The notes under the pieces are model-generated. The model had not been told where the DNA came from and made no database searches. It was given only the letters and a program-made list of their open reading frames with translations. 9,810 nucleotides of DNA from JABCPO02 sp963513115. GTDB taxonomy: Bacteria > Bacillota > Clostridia > TANB77 > CAG-508. Of this stretch, positions 1-7,613 are shown piece after piece; the first letter of the stretch is position 1, and every line of letters begins with the position of its first letter. Location: positions 1 to 9,810 of the forward strand of contig CAUPPN010000030.1 in NCBI GenBank assembly GCA_963513115.1. The letters run 5' to 3'. A program made the translations under genes and the position numbers.

Positions 1-2166
1 AATTTTAGTTATTTCTTCTTTTGTTTTATCTATTTCTTCTTGTTTAGCCTTTTTTTCTTCATCTTTTGCATTTTTTTGTTCAACTAATGCGTTTTTTTCT
101 TCTTCTAATTTTGTTTTTTCTGTAGCAAGTTTTTCTACTTCTTTATCAATTGATTTTTCCATATTTGCTAATTTTTCATCTATTGCTTTTATTGTATTGT
201 TCTTTTCTTCAATCTTAGAAGTATTTGCATCTATTTCTTTTTGCTTATTTAAAACTTTTTCTTTAGCTTCTTTACTTCCATTATTAATTTGATCTTCAAT
301 TTCTGCTATATAATTATTTACTCTTTTTAAATATTCTGCTGGAATATATGCTTTATCTCCTGTATTTAAACCTGATCTATATACTTGACAATAGTCAAAT
401 CTATATCTAAAGTTTGGATTAGTGTTATATCCCATTCCGGCAAATTTAAATACGCTATTCATATGATTTCTATAATGTCCTGCACCTGGGTGATCTTTAT
501 TTTGTTCATATAATGGCTTTTCTCCGTCATACCATCCTTCATATGGATTTTCAGAACCCCAAGCCAAGTTCTCTCCAATATATCCTGCAACAAACTTACC
601 GTTATTATTTGAATGGCCTTTTTCATGATTTCTTGAATAATTTGCATTAACCTGTGCAAGTGCCATTAATTGGTCTGTTAATCTAAGAGCATACATTCCT
701 CCTGGGAAATTATTATCACCTCTTGTTCTATATGGATTTCCAAGAGCAACAGTTTCTACTGCTTTTTTAAAGTTTGCAAGTGATGTAGCATCATTATCTT
801 TACCAATTTCTGTATATTCTATTATTTTCTTAGTATCGTTAGGTGCTATATAATCTGATTGAAATTCTTTTAATGCATCAGTTGCATTCATTTTTTCAAA
901 GAATCCTATACTACCTTTAGCTTTTTGATTTTTAGCTTCTTCTTTGCTTGCTTCTAACTCTTTTTTAAGTGGTTCTAATTCCACTTTTAATCTGTTAGTA
1001 TCTTCTTCTAATTTTTGTATTTCTTTTTTAACTTGTTCTTTTTCTTCTTTTAACTTATTATATTCTTCTAATTTTTCTATTTCTCTTTTTGCTAAGTTTT
1101 TATTTTTAATTTCTTCTTCTTTTTTTGTTATTTGATCTTCTTTTTCAGATATTTCTGTCTCAAGTTTTATTATTTCATCATCTATTGCTTTTTCTTCTGC
1201 TTCTTTTGTTTTTAATTCTTGCTCTAATTCTGATTTTTTCTTAAGATCTTCTTCTTTTTCTGTTTTTTCTTTTTCTAGTTTTGTTTTTTCATTTTTCTTG
1301 TTTTTAATATCTTCTTCTAGTGTTTTAAGTTCTTCTTCTTTAGCTTTCTTTGTGTTTTCTAGTTCTCCTATTTTAGATTTAGCGTCTGTATATTCTTTGT
1401 TACTATTTAAATCTTTAAGTAATGCATCATAATCTGCTTGCTCTTTTGTTTGTTTTTCTTTTAATTCTGTTATTTCCTTATCTAAGCCTTCAATTTCATC
1501 TTTTAATGTATTAGATTTAGTTTCCTTTTCATTTAATTCAGTATTTTCTTTTTTGATCTTTTCATCTAATCCTTTAATTTCAGAATCAAGTGTTTCCTTT
1601 TCAGATTTTAGTTCTTCTAATTTAGTTTCTGTATCTTTAATAGTAGTTTGAAGTTCTTGTATTCTTCCTAAATCTTTATTTTCTTCTTTAATTTTTTCTA
1701 CTTCTGCTTGTCTTTTAGTTACTTCTTCTTTTGATTTTTTAACTTCTTCTTCTTTTTTAGTTATTTTCTCATTTAAGTTTTCAACTTCTTTTTTCTTTTC
1801 ATTTAGTTGATTATTTAAAGAATTTGTTTTTTCTTCTGTTTGCTTTAATAATTCTTCAGGAAGTTTTTCTTTTTCTGCTTCTAAAGTCTTAATTTCTTCT
1901 TCTAACTGTTTGATTTCTTTCTCTAAAGTAGCTTTCTTTTCTTCTAAATTATTATAGTTTTCTTTTTCTTTATCTAATTCTTCTTTTGCAGTTTCTAATT
2001 TTTCTTTAGCTATATCATATCTAACTTTAATATCTTCTTTTGTTTCTTCTGCAAATCTTAAATTTCCTAAAAATGCAAAAGACATAGTTAAAATTATTAA
2101 CATAGCTATAATCCTACTAATACTACTATATTTTGTATTAGCTGTTTTTATTTTTTCTACTTTCAT
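1..2166 (-). CDS. Exported coiled-coil protein with a CAP/SCP domain (C-terminus beyond the left edge)
   Basis: The reading frame is open from an ATG at 2166 to the window edge: 722 codons with no stop, so the C-terminus is missing. An AGGAGGA ribosome binding site lies at 2178-2184. Residues 1-42 have a basic start and a hydrophobic stretch (about 19-36), read as a signal peptide or anchor; cleavage after Ala31 or Ala39 is possible. Residues about 40-425 are almost pure Glu/Lys/Leu/Asn coiled coil. Residues about 440-600 form a CAP (SCP/PR-1) domain. Its marks are RNHEKGH near 512-518, GENLAWGSENPYEGWYDGE (531-549) and GHYRNH (563-568), which supply the His, Glu, Glu and His cavity residues typical of the family. 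Charged coiled coil resumes after about 610. CAP proteins are secreted or surface proteins whose bacterial roles are poorly known; surface attachment or matrix formation is inference. A sorting signal could not be seen because the end is missing. Confidence 0.88.
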   Translation of the reverse strand, partial: MKVEKIKTANTKYSSISRIIAMLIILTMSFAFLGNLRFAEETKEDIKVRYDIAKEKLETAKEELDKEKENYNNLEEKKATLEKEIKQLEEEIKTLEAEKEKLPEELLKQTEEKTNSLNNQLNEKKKEVENLNEKITKKEEEVKKSKEEVTKRQAEVEKIKEENKDLGRIQELQTTIKDTETKLEELKSEKETLDSEIKGLDEKIKKENTELNEKETKSNTLKDEIEGLDKEITELKEKQTKEQADYDALLKDLNSNKEYTDAKSKIGELENTKKAKEEELKTLEEDIKNKKNEKTKLEKEKTEKEEDLKKKSELEQELKTKEAEEKAIDDEIIKLETEISEKEDQITKKEEEIKNKNLAKREIEKLEEYNKLKEEKEQVKKEIQKLEEDTNRLKVELEPLKKELEASKEEAKNQKAKGSIGFFEKMNATDALKEFQSDYIAPNDTKKIIEYTEIGKDNDATSLANFKKAVETVALGNPYRTRGDNNFPGGMYALRLTDQLMALAQVNANYSRNHEKGHSNNNGKFVAGYIGENLAWGSENPYEGWYDGEKPLYEQNKDHPGAGHYRNHMNSVFKFAGMGYNTNPNFRYRFDYCQVYRSGLNTGDKAYIPAEYLKRVNNYIAEIEDQINNGSKEAKEKVLNKQKEIDANTSKIEEKNNTIKAIDEKLANMEKSIDKEVEKLATEKTKLEEEKNALVEQKNAKDEEKKAKQEEIDKTKEEITKI

Positions 2167-2177
2167 ATTTTAATATA

Positions 2178-2184
2178 TCCTCCT
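2178..2184 (-). promoter_or_regulatory. Ribosome binding site of the CAP/coiled-coil gene
   Basis: AGGAGGA on the reverse strand lies 11 bases before the ATG at 2166. It is the only strong Shine-Dalgarno match in this leader, and it fixes the start in front of the hydrophobic export segment. Confidence 0.8.
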
Positions 2185-2203
2185 ACTTTATATATATATT
2201 AAA

Positions 2204-2271
2204 TAAAAAAATATAACAACTATATTTACATTTTTTTGCATCTTTAATACCATTTTCTATAGTTGTTATAT
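2204..2271 (-). terminator. Long perfect hairpin followed by a T-run: terminator or leader attenuator
   Basis: Positions 2258-2271 and 2211-2224 are perfect 14-base inverted copies (arm ATATAACAACTATA) separated by 33 bases. Read on the reverse strand, the hairpin is followed directly by a run of Ts (2204-2210) and then ATTT. No T-run follows on the forward strand, so it acts in one direction only. It may end the transcript from the 402-residue gene, whose stop is about 140 bases upstream. If the CAP promoter lies upstream of it, it would be an attenuator in the CAP leader, since only about 20 bases separate the T-run from the CAP ribosome binding site. The 33-base loop is long for a simple terminator. 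Confidence 0.65.
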
Positions 2272-2290
2272 CTTCTTTAATTAATAAATT

Positions 2291-2350
2291 CTATTATATT
2301 ATATTATATTATATTATATTTTATTCTATTCTATTATTCTATTATTTTAT
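2291..2350. repeat. Pentanucleotide AT tract, five exact ATTAT units plus degenerate copies
   Basis: Five perfect tandem ATTAT units run from 2293 to 2317. Degenerate TTCTA/TTATT units follow to about 2350. On the reverse strand, each unit junction spells TATAAT, giving five overlapping -10 hexamers pointing at the CAP gene about 130 bases away. I found no matching -35 at 16-18 bases for any of them, so promoter function is not shown. The rest of this gap (2351-2412) is T-rich with no feature I can support. Confidence 0.75.
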
Positions 2351-2412
2351 ATTTACTTTTGCTTTTACTTTTTTATGTTCCTGTTATTTTTTTCTTTGTG
2401 TTTGTCTTTTCC

Positions 2413-3621
2413 TCATACAATATTAAGTTCTTCTATATATCTTGTATATGTTTTTTGACTTTGAAATTTCTTATATCCTGATATTAGTTTTATTCCATAT
2501 TTATTTTTTAATCTTTTTATATAATACTTACGAAGTTTTTCTTCTTTTTGTGTCTGAAACATTTCTTTATCTAATTTAGCTATTTCGTTAAAACATATTT
2601 GTTTGTCTTTTTCATCATCAGTTTTAGCTTTTTTGTATGTATCCCAAAATTCTTTATTTGCTTTCTTTTCTTCTTTATTATTCCAATATATTTTTGTAGA
2701 CAATATATTTTCATTATAGTCTTCTATAATTAATCTTATCATTCCAAAGATTCTGTCTTCCTTTTTAGTGCCTTCTTTTCTTAAAAGTAGTATTCTTGTA
2801 TCTTTTAATAATTTTTCATAGCATTGTTCAATTGTAGGAAGTGGTAAGCTATGTGTAAAAAGTGTTCTGCTTAGTTTTATTAAAAGTATTTTCTTTTCTA
2901 AGTTTTCTCTTTCATTTAATTTTCCAATATATGACTTATATGCATCATATGGAAGTAATATACTTGTATATTGATTTGTTTTACTATACTTAATTTCAAG
3001 TGGCAAAATCTCTGTAACATACTTATCTAAAACTCTAAATATTTCTAAATATACATTATTTTTTACAACAATATTTTTAGATGTATTATCTACTAATCTT
3101 CCTGAGTAATTTTTAAACAAACTTCTATATACATTAGTTGCCTTATGTGTATATATTTCTTCAAATGTAGGATTTATTTTACCATTATTTTTATTTTTTT
3201 GTATATTATAATCTAAAGTAAGCAAAAATAATTGTTTTTTATACTTATATTCATCATATTGCTCATCCTTATATGTAGATATCCTATAATATTCTGTAAG
3301 AGACTTTTTTTCTATATCATTTGCCTTGTTATTTTTAGCCTTTTCATATATAGTATCCATCATATATTTATCTATTGCTTCTAAATATTCACTATATGCT
3401 CTTTTTTGATTTTCTTCTGCATCTTGTCTTTTATTAATATCATTACTATTTTTTGCTTTATCATAGTTTATTTCAGCTTTTATATACTTATTTCTTTTGC
3501 TATTTAATTTAAAATTATTAAATCCTATCTTTGTAGGTAAAAGCATATTACGTATGCTACTTTGTAATCTATTAAAAAAATTTGCATTAGAGCTAACTAG
3601 TTTTAGGTCTCTTTTTTCCAT
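2413..3621 (-). CDS. Unrecognised charged protein, 402 residues
   Basis: I do not recognise this protein. The chosen start is the ATG at 3621, because a GGGGGTGG ribosome binding site lies immediately upstream. An in-frame TTG at 3633 would add four residues but would itself sit at that site. The stop is TGA. There is no signal peptide or clear membrane helix, so it is probably cytoplasmic. The sequence is rich in Lys, Asn, Tyr and Glu. Residues 1-40 contain a basic, partly amphipathic segment (FFNRLQSSIRNMLLPTKIGF). Residues 45-135 look helical, 185-300 are a more ordinary folded region with hydrophobic stretches, and 315-375 are highly charged. No catalytic motif is evident. It lies 95 bases downstream of recN on the same strand with no convincing terminator between, so cotranscription is possible, but a local promoter is also possible. 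A role in DNA repair would be guesswork. Confidence 0.8.
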   Translation of the reverse strand: MEKRDLKLVSSNANFFNRLQSSIRNMLLPTKIGFNNFKLNSKRNKYIKAEINYDKAKNSNDINKRQDAEENQKRAYSEYLEAIDKYMMDTIYEKAKNNKANDIEKKSLTEYYRISTYKDEQYDEYKYKKQLFLLTLDYNIQKNKNNGKINPTFEEIYTHKATNVYRSLFKNYSGRLVDNTSKNIVVKNNVYLEIFRVLDKYVTEILPLEIKYSKTNQYTSILLPYDAYKSYIGKLNERENLEKKILLIKLSRTLFTHSLPLPTIEQCYEKLLKDTRILLLRKEGTKKEDRIFGMIRLIIEDYNENILSTKIYWNNKEEKKANKEFWDTYKKAKTDDEKDKQICFNEIAKLDKEMFQTQKEEKLRKYYIKRLKNKYGIKLISGYKKFQSQKTYTRYIEELNIV

Positions 3622-3645
3622 TTCCACCCCCAAGATATATTTATT

Positions 3646-3689
3646 ATTATATATACTTTCAGATTAACCTATAGCAATTAATATGTCAA
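3646..3689 (-). promoter_or_regulatory. Weak candidate promoter for the 402-residue gene
   Basis: An exact TTGACA lies at 3684-3689 on the reverse strand, but the hexamer 17 bases on (TAATCT) is poor. A perfect TATAAT at 3646-3651 is too far from TTGACA to pair with it; TTGCTA at 3672-3677 is 20 bases from it. The elements exist, but no pair has good spacing, so an internal promoter is uncertain. Confidence 0.3.
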
Positions 3690-3716
3690 AGAATATAGTA
3701 TATATTACAGGTTTTG

Positions 3717-5333
3717 TTATATATTTTTTTTATCATTTCTAAGTGCCTTTGCATTTTCTATTGAAGTCTTTTTAGTATTACCGCTTGCAATCCTTGAAAC
3801 TTCTTCTATTACCTCTTGTTCATTTAATTTTTTAATATATGTTTTTGTCTTTCCTTCTTCTTCCTTTTTATATATATAATAATTACTATCACCTAATGCC
3901 GCTATTGTAGGTAGATGTGTTACACATAGTACTTGATGTTTTTTACCTATTTCTTGCATTTTGTCACCAACTTTTTTTCCTACAACTCCACTAATTCCTG
4001 TATCTATTTCATCAAATACCATTATTGGAGTATTATCAACATCTGCAAGTACTTTCTTAATTGCAAGCATTATCCTACTCATTTCTCCACCTGATGCTAT
4101 ATCTGAAAGCTTTTTAGCATCATCTCCTAAATTTGTTCTAATCATATATTCTATTTCATCTATACCATATTTAGTTATTACATCTGTTTTTTCAACATCT
4201 ATTTTAAATTTTGCAGATTTCATTTCCAAACTTTTAAGTTCTTCATTAATTAACTTAGATATTTCTTTTGCCTTTTTTTCTCTTAATACATATAATTTTT
4301 TACCTATTTCTACTAATTCTCTTCTTTTCATTCTTATTGCTGTTTCGTTTTTTTCAATTTGTTCATCTAAATTTTCTATCTTATCTAATTGCTTTTTACA
4401 TTCATTTAAATATTTTAATATATCTTCTACGGTATTGCCATATTTCTTTTTAAGCATACTATATGTATCTAACCTATTTTCTATTTTTATTAACTCTTCT
4501 TCACTATATTCTGCAAGTCTTGCAGATTCTTTATCAATATCGATACTCACTTCTTCTAATTCATAGTATGAGTTTTCTATTATTTTTTCTAACTCTTTTA
4601 AGTCTTCCTTATATCTACTTAATTCTTTTATATTATATAGACTATTAGATAGTGATGGTACAACATTACTCATATTGTATTTTAATTCATTATAGCTTTT
4701 AGTAATTTTTTCAAAGTTTTTAAGTTCTTCATATTTTTCATTTAATTCTTTTTCTTCAACTTCTGATATTTCTGATACTTCAATTTCATTTATCTGAAAT
4801 TTCAAAAAGCTTTCTTCCTTATTTCCAACTTTATTTAAATTAAGTAGTCTTTCATTTTCATTTTCTAAACTTATGAAATCCGCATATTCTCTATTATAGT
4901 ATGACACTAAATTTCTATCTTCTTCTTCCTGATTATATCTATCTAAAAGATTTCTCTGTGCTTCTTTTTCTAAAATATATTCATTTTCTTTTTGTCCATG
5001 AATATCTATTACATCAATCATATAATTTCTTAAATCTTTTATTGTTATTAAAGAAGAATCTAATTTACATATATTTTTACCATTTTCATTTAATTTCCTA
5101 TATATTACATGATCTACGCCATCTATTGTAATAGACGCTTCTACTAATCCATAATCTTTACCATGTGAAATTTTTCCTTTAGGGAACTTACCTCCAGATA
5201 GTATTGAAAGCGAGTCAATAATTAATGTCTTTCCAGCTCCTGTTTCTCCTGTTAATATATTAAATCCTTTTTCAAATTCTACTGTTAAATCTTCAATTAT
5301 CCCTATATTTTCTATGTGTAAGTAATTTATCAT
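3717..5333 (-). CDS. recN: DNA repair ATPase RecN
   Basis: RecN is an SMC-like ATPase that acts early in recombinational repair of double-strand breaks, holding DNA ends or sister chromatids. The 538 residues are about full length (the family is usually around 550). Order: Walker A GETGAGKT at residues 29-36, preceded by the usual N-terminal INYLHIENIGII; a long coiled coil from about 150 to 375; the ABC signature IASGGEMSR near 412-420; Walker B PIMVFDEID with Asp441 and Glu442; and the switch histidine in CVTHLP (His473). The ATG at 5333 follows a GGAAG ribosome binding site. Its usual clostridial neighbours are not next to it here. Instead it faces a translesion polymerase gene with its own promoter, so both genes respond to or repair DNA damage. 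I saw no truncation or lost catalytic residue. Confidence 0.97.
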   Translation of the reverse strand: MINYLHIENIGIIEDLTVEFEKGFNILTGETGAGKTLIIDSLSILSGGKFPKGKISHGKDYGLVEASITIDGVDHVIYRKLNENGKNICKLDSSLITIKDLRNYMIDVIDIHGQKENEYILEKEAQRNLLDRYNQEEEDRNLVSYYNREYADFISLENENERLLNLNKVGNKEESFLKFQINEIEVSEISEVEEKELNEKYEELKNFEKITKSYNELKYNMSNVVPSLSNSLYNIKELSRYKEDLKELEKIIENSYYELEEVSIDIDKESARLAEYSEEELIKIENRLDTYSMLKKKYGNTVEDILKYLNECKKQLDKIENLDEQIEKNETAIRMKRRELVEIGKKLYVLREKKAKEISKLINEELKSLEMKSAKFKIDVEKTDVITKYGIDEIEYMIRTNLGDDAKKLSDIASGGEMSRIMLAIKKVLADVDNTPIMVFDEIDTGISGVVGKKVGDKMQEIGKKHQVLCVTHLPTIAALGDSNYYIYKKEEEGKTKTYIKKLNEQEVIEEVSRIASGNTKKTSIENAKALRNDKKNI

Positions 5334-5376
5334 ATCTTCCTATCCTTATATATTTTTATATATTTTCTACATTCAA

Positions 5377-5387
5377 ATTATATCATA
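5377..5387 (-). promoter_or_regulatory. Extended -10 promoter of recN
   Basis: The reverse strand reads TATGATATAAT, a perfect TG-N-TATAAT extended -10 (hexamer 5377-5382). It would start RNA near 5370 and leave a leader of about 37 bases. No good -35 lies upstream, which extended -10 promoters tolerate. No LexA-type GAAC-N4-GTTC box is present. Confidence 0.6.
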
Positions 5388-5436
5388 TTAGAATAATAAT
5401 TAATTGTTTTAGTTAAATTATTTTAAAAATATTATT

Positions 5437-5447
5437 TATGATATAAT
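5437..5447 (+). promoter_or_regulatory. Extended -10 promoter of the Y-family polymerase gene
   Basis: TATGATATAAT, identical to the element driving recN in the opposite direction, has its hexamer at 5442-5447. Transcription would begin near 5454, about 30 bases before the TTG start. There is no clear -35 at 16-18 bases. Confidence 0.6.
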
Positions 5448-5485
5448 TATTATATATTAAAATTAAAATAATATAAGGAGTTATT

Positions 5486-6853
5486 TTGTTTACTATAGAT
5501 AAAAAAACATTAAAAAACAATGAATATAATATAAATACAAATAGAATTATATTACATGTTGATGTAAATAATGCCTTTTTATCATGGACAGCAGATTATC
5601 TTCTAAAAAATGGATTTAAAAAAGATATTAGAAAAGTCCCTTCTATAATATCTAGATATAATGATTATAGAAGTGGTATTGTACTTGCTAAAAGTGATAT
5701 AGCTAAAAAATATAATATTAGAACAGGAGAGCCTGTAATTAACGCATATAAAAAGTGTAATAACTTAGAAATTTATCTTTCAGATTATAATTTGTATAAA
5801 AGAAAGTCTAAAGAAATTAAAAAATTATTATATTCATACACTCCTATAATTGAACAATATAGTATTGATGAATGGTTTTTAGATATTACAAATTGCTTAA
5901 TGGGTAAAAATCCATTAGAAATCGCATATAATATTAGAAATGAAATATATGAAAAAATAGGTGTTACTGTAAATATTGGTGTTGCAAATTCTAAAATACT
6001 TGCAAAAACTGCATCTGATTTTGAAAAGCCTTTTAAGGTTCATACACTTTTCAAAGAAGAAATACCTAAAAAGCTTTGGCCTCTTGATGTTTCAAAACTA
6101 TTTTTAGTTGGGAAAAAAACAGAGATTTATTTAAATAATATGGGTATAAAAACAGTGTATGATCTTGCACATTCAGATAAAAAAAGAATAAGAAAAAAAC
6201 TTGGAAAAAATGGAGCATTACTAGTAGAATATGCAAATGGTATAGATAATTCTTTGGTCATAACAGATGATAAACTAGATAAAAGAAAAAGTATTAGTAA
6301 ATCTCAAACTTTTAAAGAAGAAACTATTCATAAAGAATTAATATTATCACGTCTTATAGATTTTGCAGATGAGGTATCATATATTTTAAGAAAAGAAAAT
6401 TTGAAAGCATCTAAAATATCGATATATATAAAATACTACGATTTTAGGGTGATTAAATCTAATATGAATATTCCTTACACGAATTCTTCTAATGAAATTA
6501 TTAAATATGCAAGAGAACTGTTTGAAAATAATTATGTTGAAAGATTAACTCGTTCTGTGGGTATTGCACTTAGTAATTTAAATAGTGATAATTTTATTCA
6601 AAATGATATATTTACTATTTCTGAAAACAACATTTTAAAAGAAAATATAAATAATTATGATGATAATTGTAAAAATAATAATCTGAAAAATAGTAATCTC
6701 AAAAATAATAAAAACAAAGAAGAAATATTAGATAAACTAAAAAAAGATTATAATATTAATAGAGCTACTCATTATATAAATACAAAACATGTTAAAGCAA
6801 TTATCAAAAGATACAAAGATATTAGTTTTGATGGTGATAGCAAGATAAAATAA
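5486..6853 (+). CDS. Y-family translesion DNA polymerase (DinB/UmuC-like)
   Basis: This is an error-prone polymerase that copies past damaged template bases. The start is TTG at 5486, supported by AAGGAG at 5475-5480 with 5-base spacing; the 455 residues read through to TAA. The palm begins with HVDVNNAF: Asp26 is the first metal ligand and Phe31 the likely steric gate. The second catalytic pair is Asp128-Glu129 in YSIDEWFLD. VNIGVANSKILAKTASDFEKP (about 161-181) is the conserved Y-family segment. A helix-hairpin-helix-like thumb lies near 203-225 (FLVGKKTEIYLNNMGIKTV), and the little finger runs from about 268 to 365. Residues about 380-412 are an Asn/Lys-rich low-complexity linker leading to a basic tail. 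It resembles the Bacillota relatives of UmuC/DinB that carry DVNNAF rather than the DMDCFF type. No UmuD-like partner is present. It is monocistronic, divergent from recN, and ends in a hairpin terminator. Confidence 0.93.
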   Translation: MFTIDKKTLKNNEYNINTNRIILHVDVNNAFLSWTADYLLKNGFKKDIRKVPSIISRYNDYRSGIVLAKSDIAKKYNIRTGEPVINAYKKCNNLEIYLSDYNLYKRKSKEIKKLLYSYTPIIEQYSIDEWFLDITNCLMGKNPLEIAYNIRNEIYEKIGVTVNIGVANSKILAKTASDFEKPFKVHTLFKEEIPKKLWPLDVSKLFLVGKKTEIYLNNMGIKTVYDLAHSDKKRIRKKLGKNGALLVEYANGIDNSLVITDDKLDKRKSISKSQTFKEETIHKELILSRLIDFADEVSYILRKENLKASKISIYIKYYDFRVIKSNMNIPYTNSSNEIIKYARELFENNYVERLTRSVGIALSNLNSDNFIQNDIFTISENNILKENINNYDDNCKNNNLKNSNLKNNKNKEEILDKLKKDYNINRATHYINTKHVKAIIKRYKDISFDGDSKIK

Positions 6854-6875
6854 AAAAGAGCATCAGCTCTTTTTT
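6853..6875 (+). terminator. Bidirectional intrinsic terminator between the polymerase gene and efp
   Basis: AAAAAGAGC (6853-6861), loop ATCA, and GCTCTTTTT (6866-6874) form a short GC-centred hairpin flanked by A and T runs. It begins at the stop codon of the polymerase gene. Its symmetry lets it also end the efp transcript arriving from the other side, whose stop is about 50 bases away. Confidence 0.85.
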
Positions 6876-6922
6876 ATTAATATATTATTATACTATTATT
6901 TTAATATTATATTATTATTTTT

Positions 6923-7489
6923 TTATTTAACTCTTTCTACGTATTCACCTGTTCTTGTATCTATTTTTAATTTATCACCAATTTCTACAAATAGTGGTAC
7001 AGATATTTCTAATCCATTTTCAAGCTTTGCTGGTTTTCCAGAAGTAGTTGAAGTGTTTCCTGCAAATCCTGGTTCTGTATATTCAACTTCTAATTCTACA
7101 AATGTTGGTGGTTCTACTGAAATTACTTTTCCTTCAAAAGTAGATAAAGTAACTTCCATATTTTCTTTAATATAATCTAATGCTGTTCCAAAATCTTCTT
7201 TTGTTATTGGCATTTGTTCATATGTTGTAGTATCCATTAAATAGTACATATCACCATCATTATATAGGTATTGCATTGTTCTTTTTTCAATTTCTATTGT
7301 TTCAAATTTTTCATTTGGATTGAATGTTTTTTCTACAGTTGCACCTGTTACTATATTTCTTATTTTTGTTCTAACAAATGCTGGACCTTTACCAGGCTTT
7401 ACATGTAAGAATTCCATTACCTTATATATATTATTATCATATTTAAATGATGTTCCATTTCTTAATGAACCTGCTGATATTACTGCCAT
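6923..7489 (-). CDS. efp: Translation elongation factor P
   Basis: EF-P binds the ribosome between the P and E sites and rescues stalling at consecutive prolines. The 188 residues match the usual length, with three beta-barrel domains at roughly 1-65, 66-130 and 131-188. The N-terminus has the ISAG-LRNG signature. The acceptor-arm loop HVKPGKGPAF carries Lys31 and Lys34; the latter aligns with the residue lysylated in E. coli and equivalent to the modified lysine of Bacillus. The C-terminal signature IDTRTGEYVERV is intact. The ATG at 7489 follows an AGGGAG site. No modification enzyme gene is nearby. It has its own promoter and is bounded by terminators on both sides, so it appears monocistronic here, without the accB or nusB neighbours common elsewhere. 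Confidence 0.97.
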   Translation of the reverse strand: MAVISAGSLRNGTSFKYDNNIYKVMEFLHVKPGKGPAFVRTKIRNIVTGATVEKTFNPNEKFETIEIEKRTMQYLYNDGDMYYLMDTTTYEQMPITKEDFGTALDYIKENMEVTLSTFEGKVISVEPPTFVELEVEYTEPGFAGNTSTTSGKPAKLENGLEISVPLFVEIGDKLKIDTRTGEYVERVK

Positions 7490-7529
7490 AAGTTCTCCCT
7501 TCTTTTTTCTTTCTTCTTTTAACTACTAT

Positions 7530-7558
7530 ATTTTATTACATTTTACCTTAAAATGCAA
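7530..7558 (-). promoter_or_regulatory. Likely efp promoter
   Basis: On the reverse strand, TTGCAT (7553-7558) is followed after 17 bases by TAAAAT (7530-7535), a near-consensus -10 with a weak -35. It lies just past the terminator of the preceding gene, so efp would need such a promoter. Confidence 0.5.
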
Positions 7559-7560
7559 AT

Positions 7561-7602
7561 AAAAAGACTAATTAAAACATTTGTTTTTTTATTAGCCTTT
7601 TT
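7561..7602 (-). terminator. Terminator after the membrane protein gene, symmetric
   Basis: AAAAAGACTAAT (7561-7572) pairs with ATTAGCCTTTTT (7591-7602), with one A/C mismatch that becomes a G-U wobble in the reverse-strand RNA. An inner AAAAC/GTTTT stem closes on an ATTT loop. T-runs flank both ends. It starts about 11 bases after the TAG at 7614 and separates that gene from efp. Confidence 0.82.
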
Positions 7603-7613
7603 ATTTTTTAAAA

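Noticed and set aside
459..659. Reverse-strand 66-codon open frame inside the CAP gene
   Set aside because: It overlaps the CAP domain in a different frame on the same strand, while the main frame shows clear CAP motifs.
1..2060. Extreme pyrimidine bias of the forward strand
   Set aside because: It follows from the Glu/Lys coiled coil being coded by GAA and AAA on the reverse strand, so it needs no separate explanation.
2211..2271. Inverted repeat as the ends of a miniature transposable element
   Set aside because: At about 61 bases with a 33-base interior it is very short, there is no visible target duplication, and the adjoining T-run on one side fits a terminator better.
3961..4566. Forward-strand 201-codon open frame opposite recN
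   Set aside because: It is the complement of well-supported recN coding sequence, and its Ser/Leu/Phe-rich composition is what Glu/Lys codons give on the opposite strand. Other forward frames over recN, efp and the right-edge gene are shadows for the same reason.
5334..5485. LexA (SOS) box between recN and the polymerase gene
   Set aside because: No GAAC-N4-GTTC type palindrome is present. Only AT-rich imperfect symmetry is seen, which is common in such sequence.
6876..6922. AT-rich repeat-like stretch after the polymerase terminator
   Set aside because: It is irregular TAATATTATT sequence without exact repeat units or a motif, ordinary for spacer in this genome.
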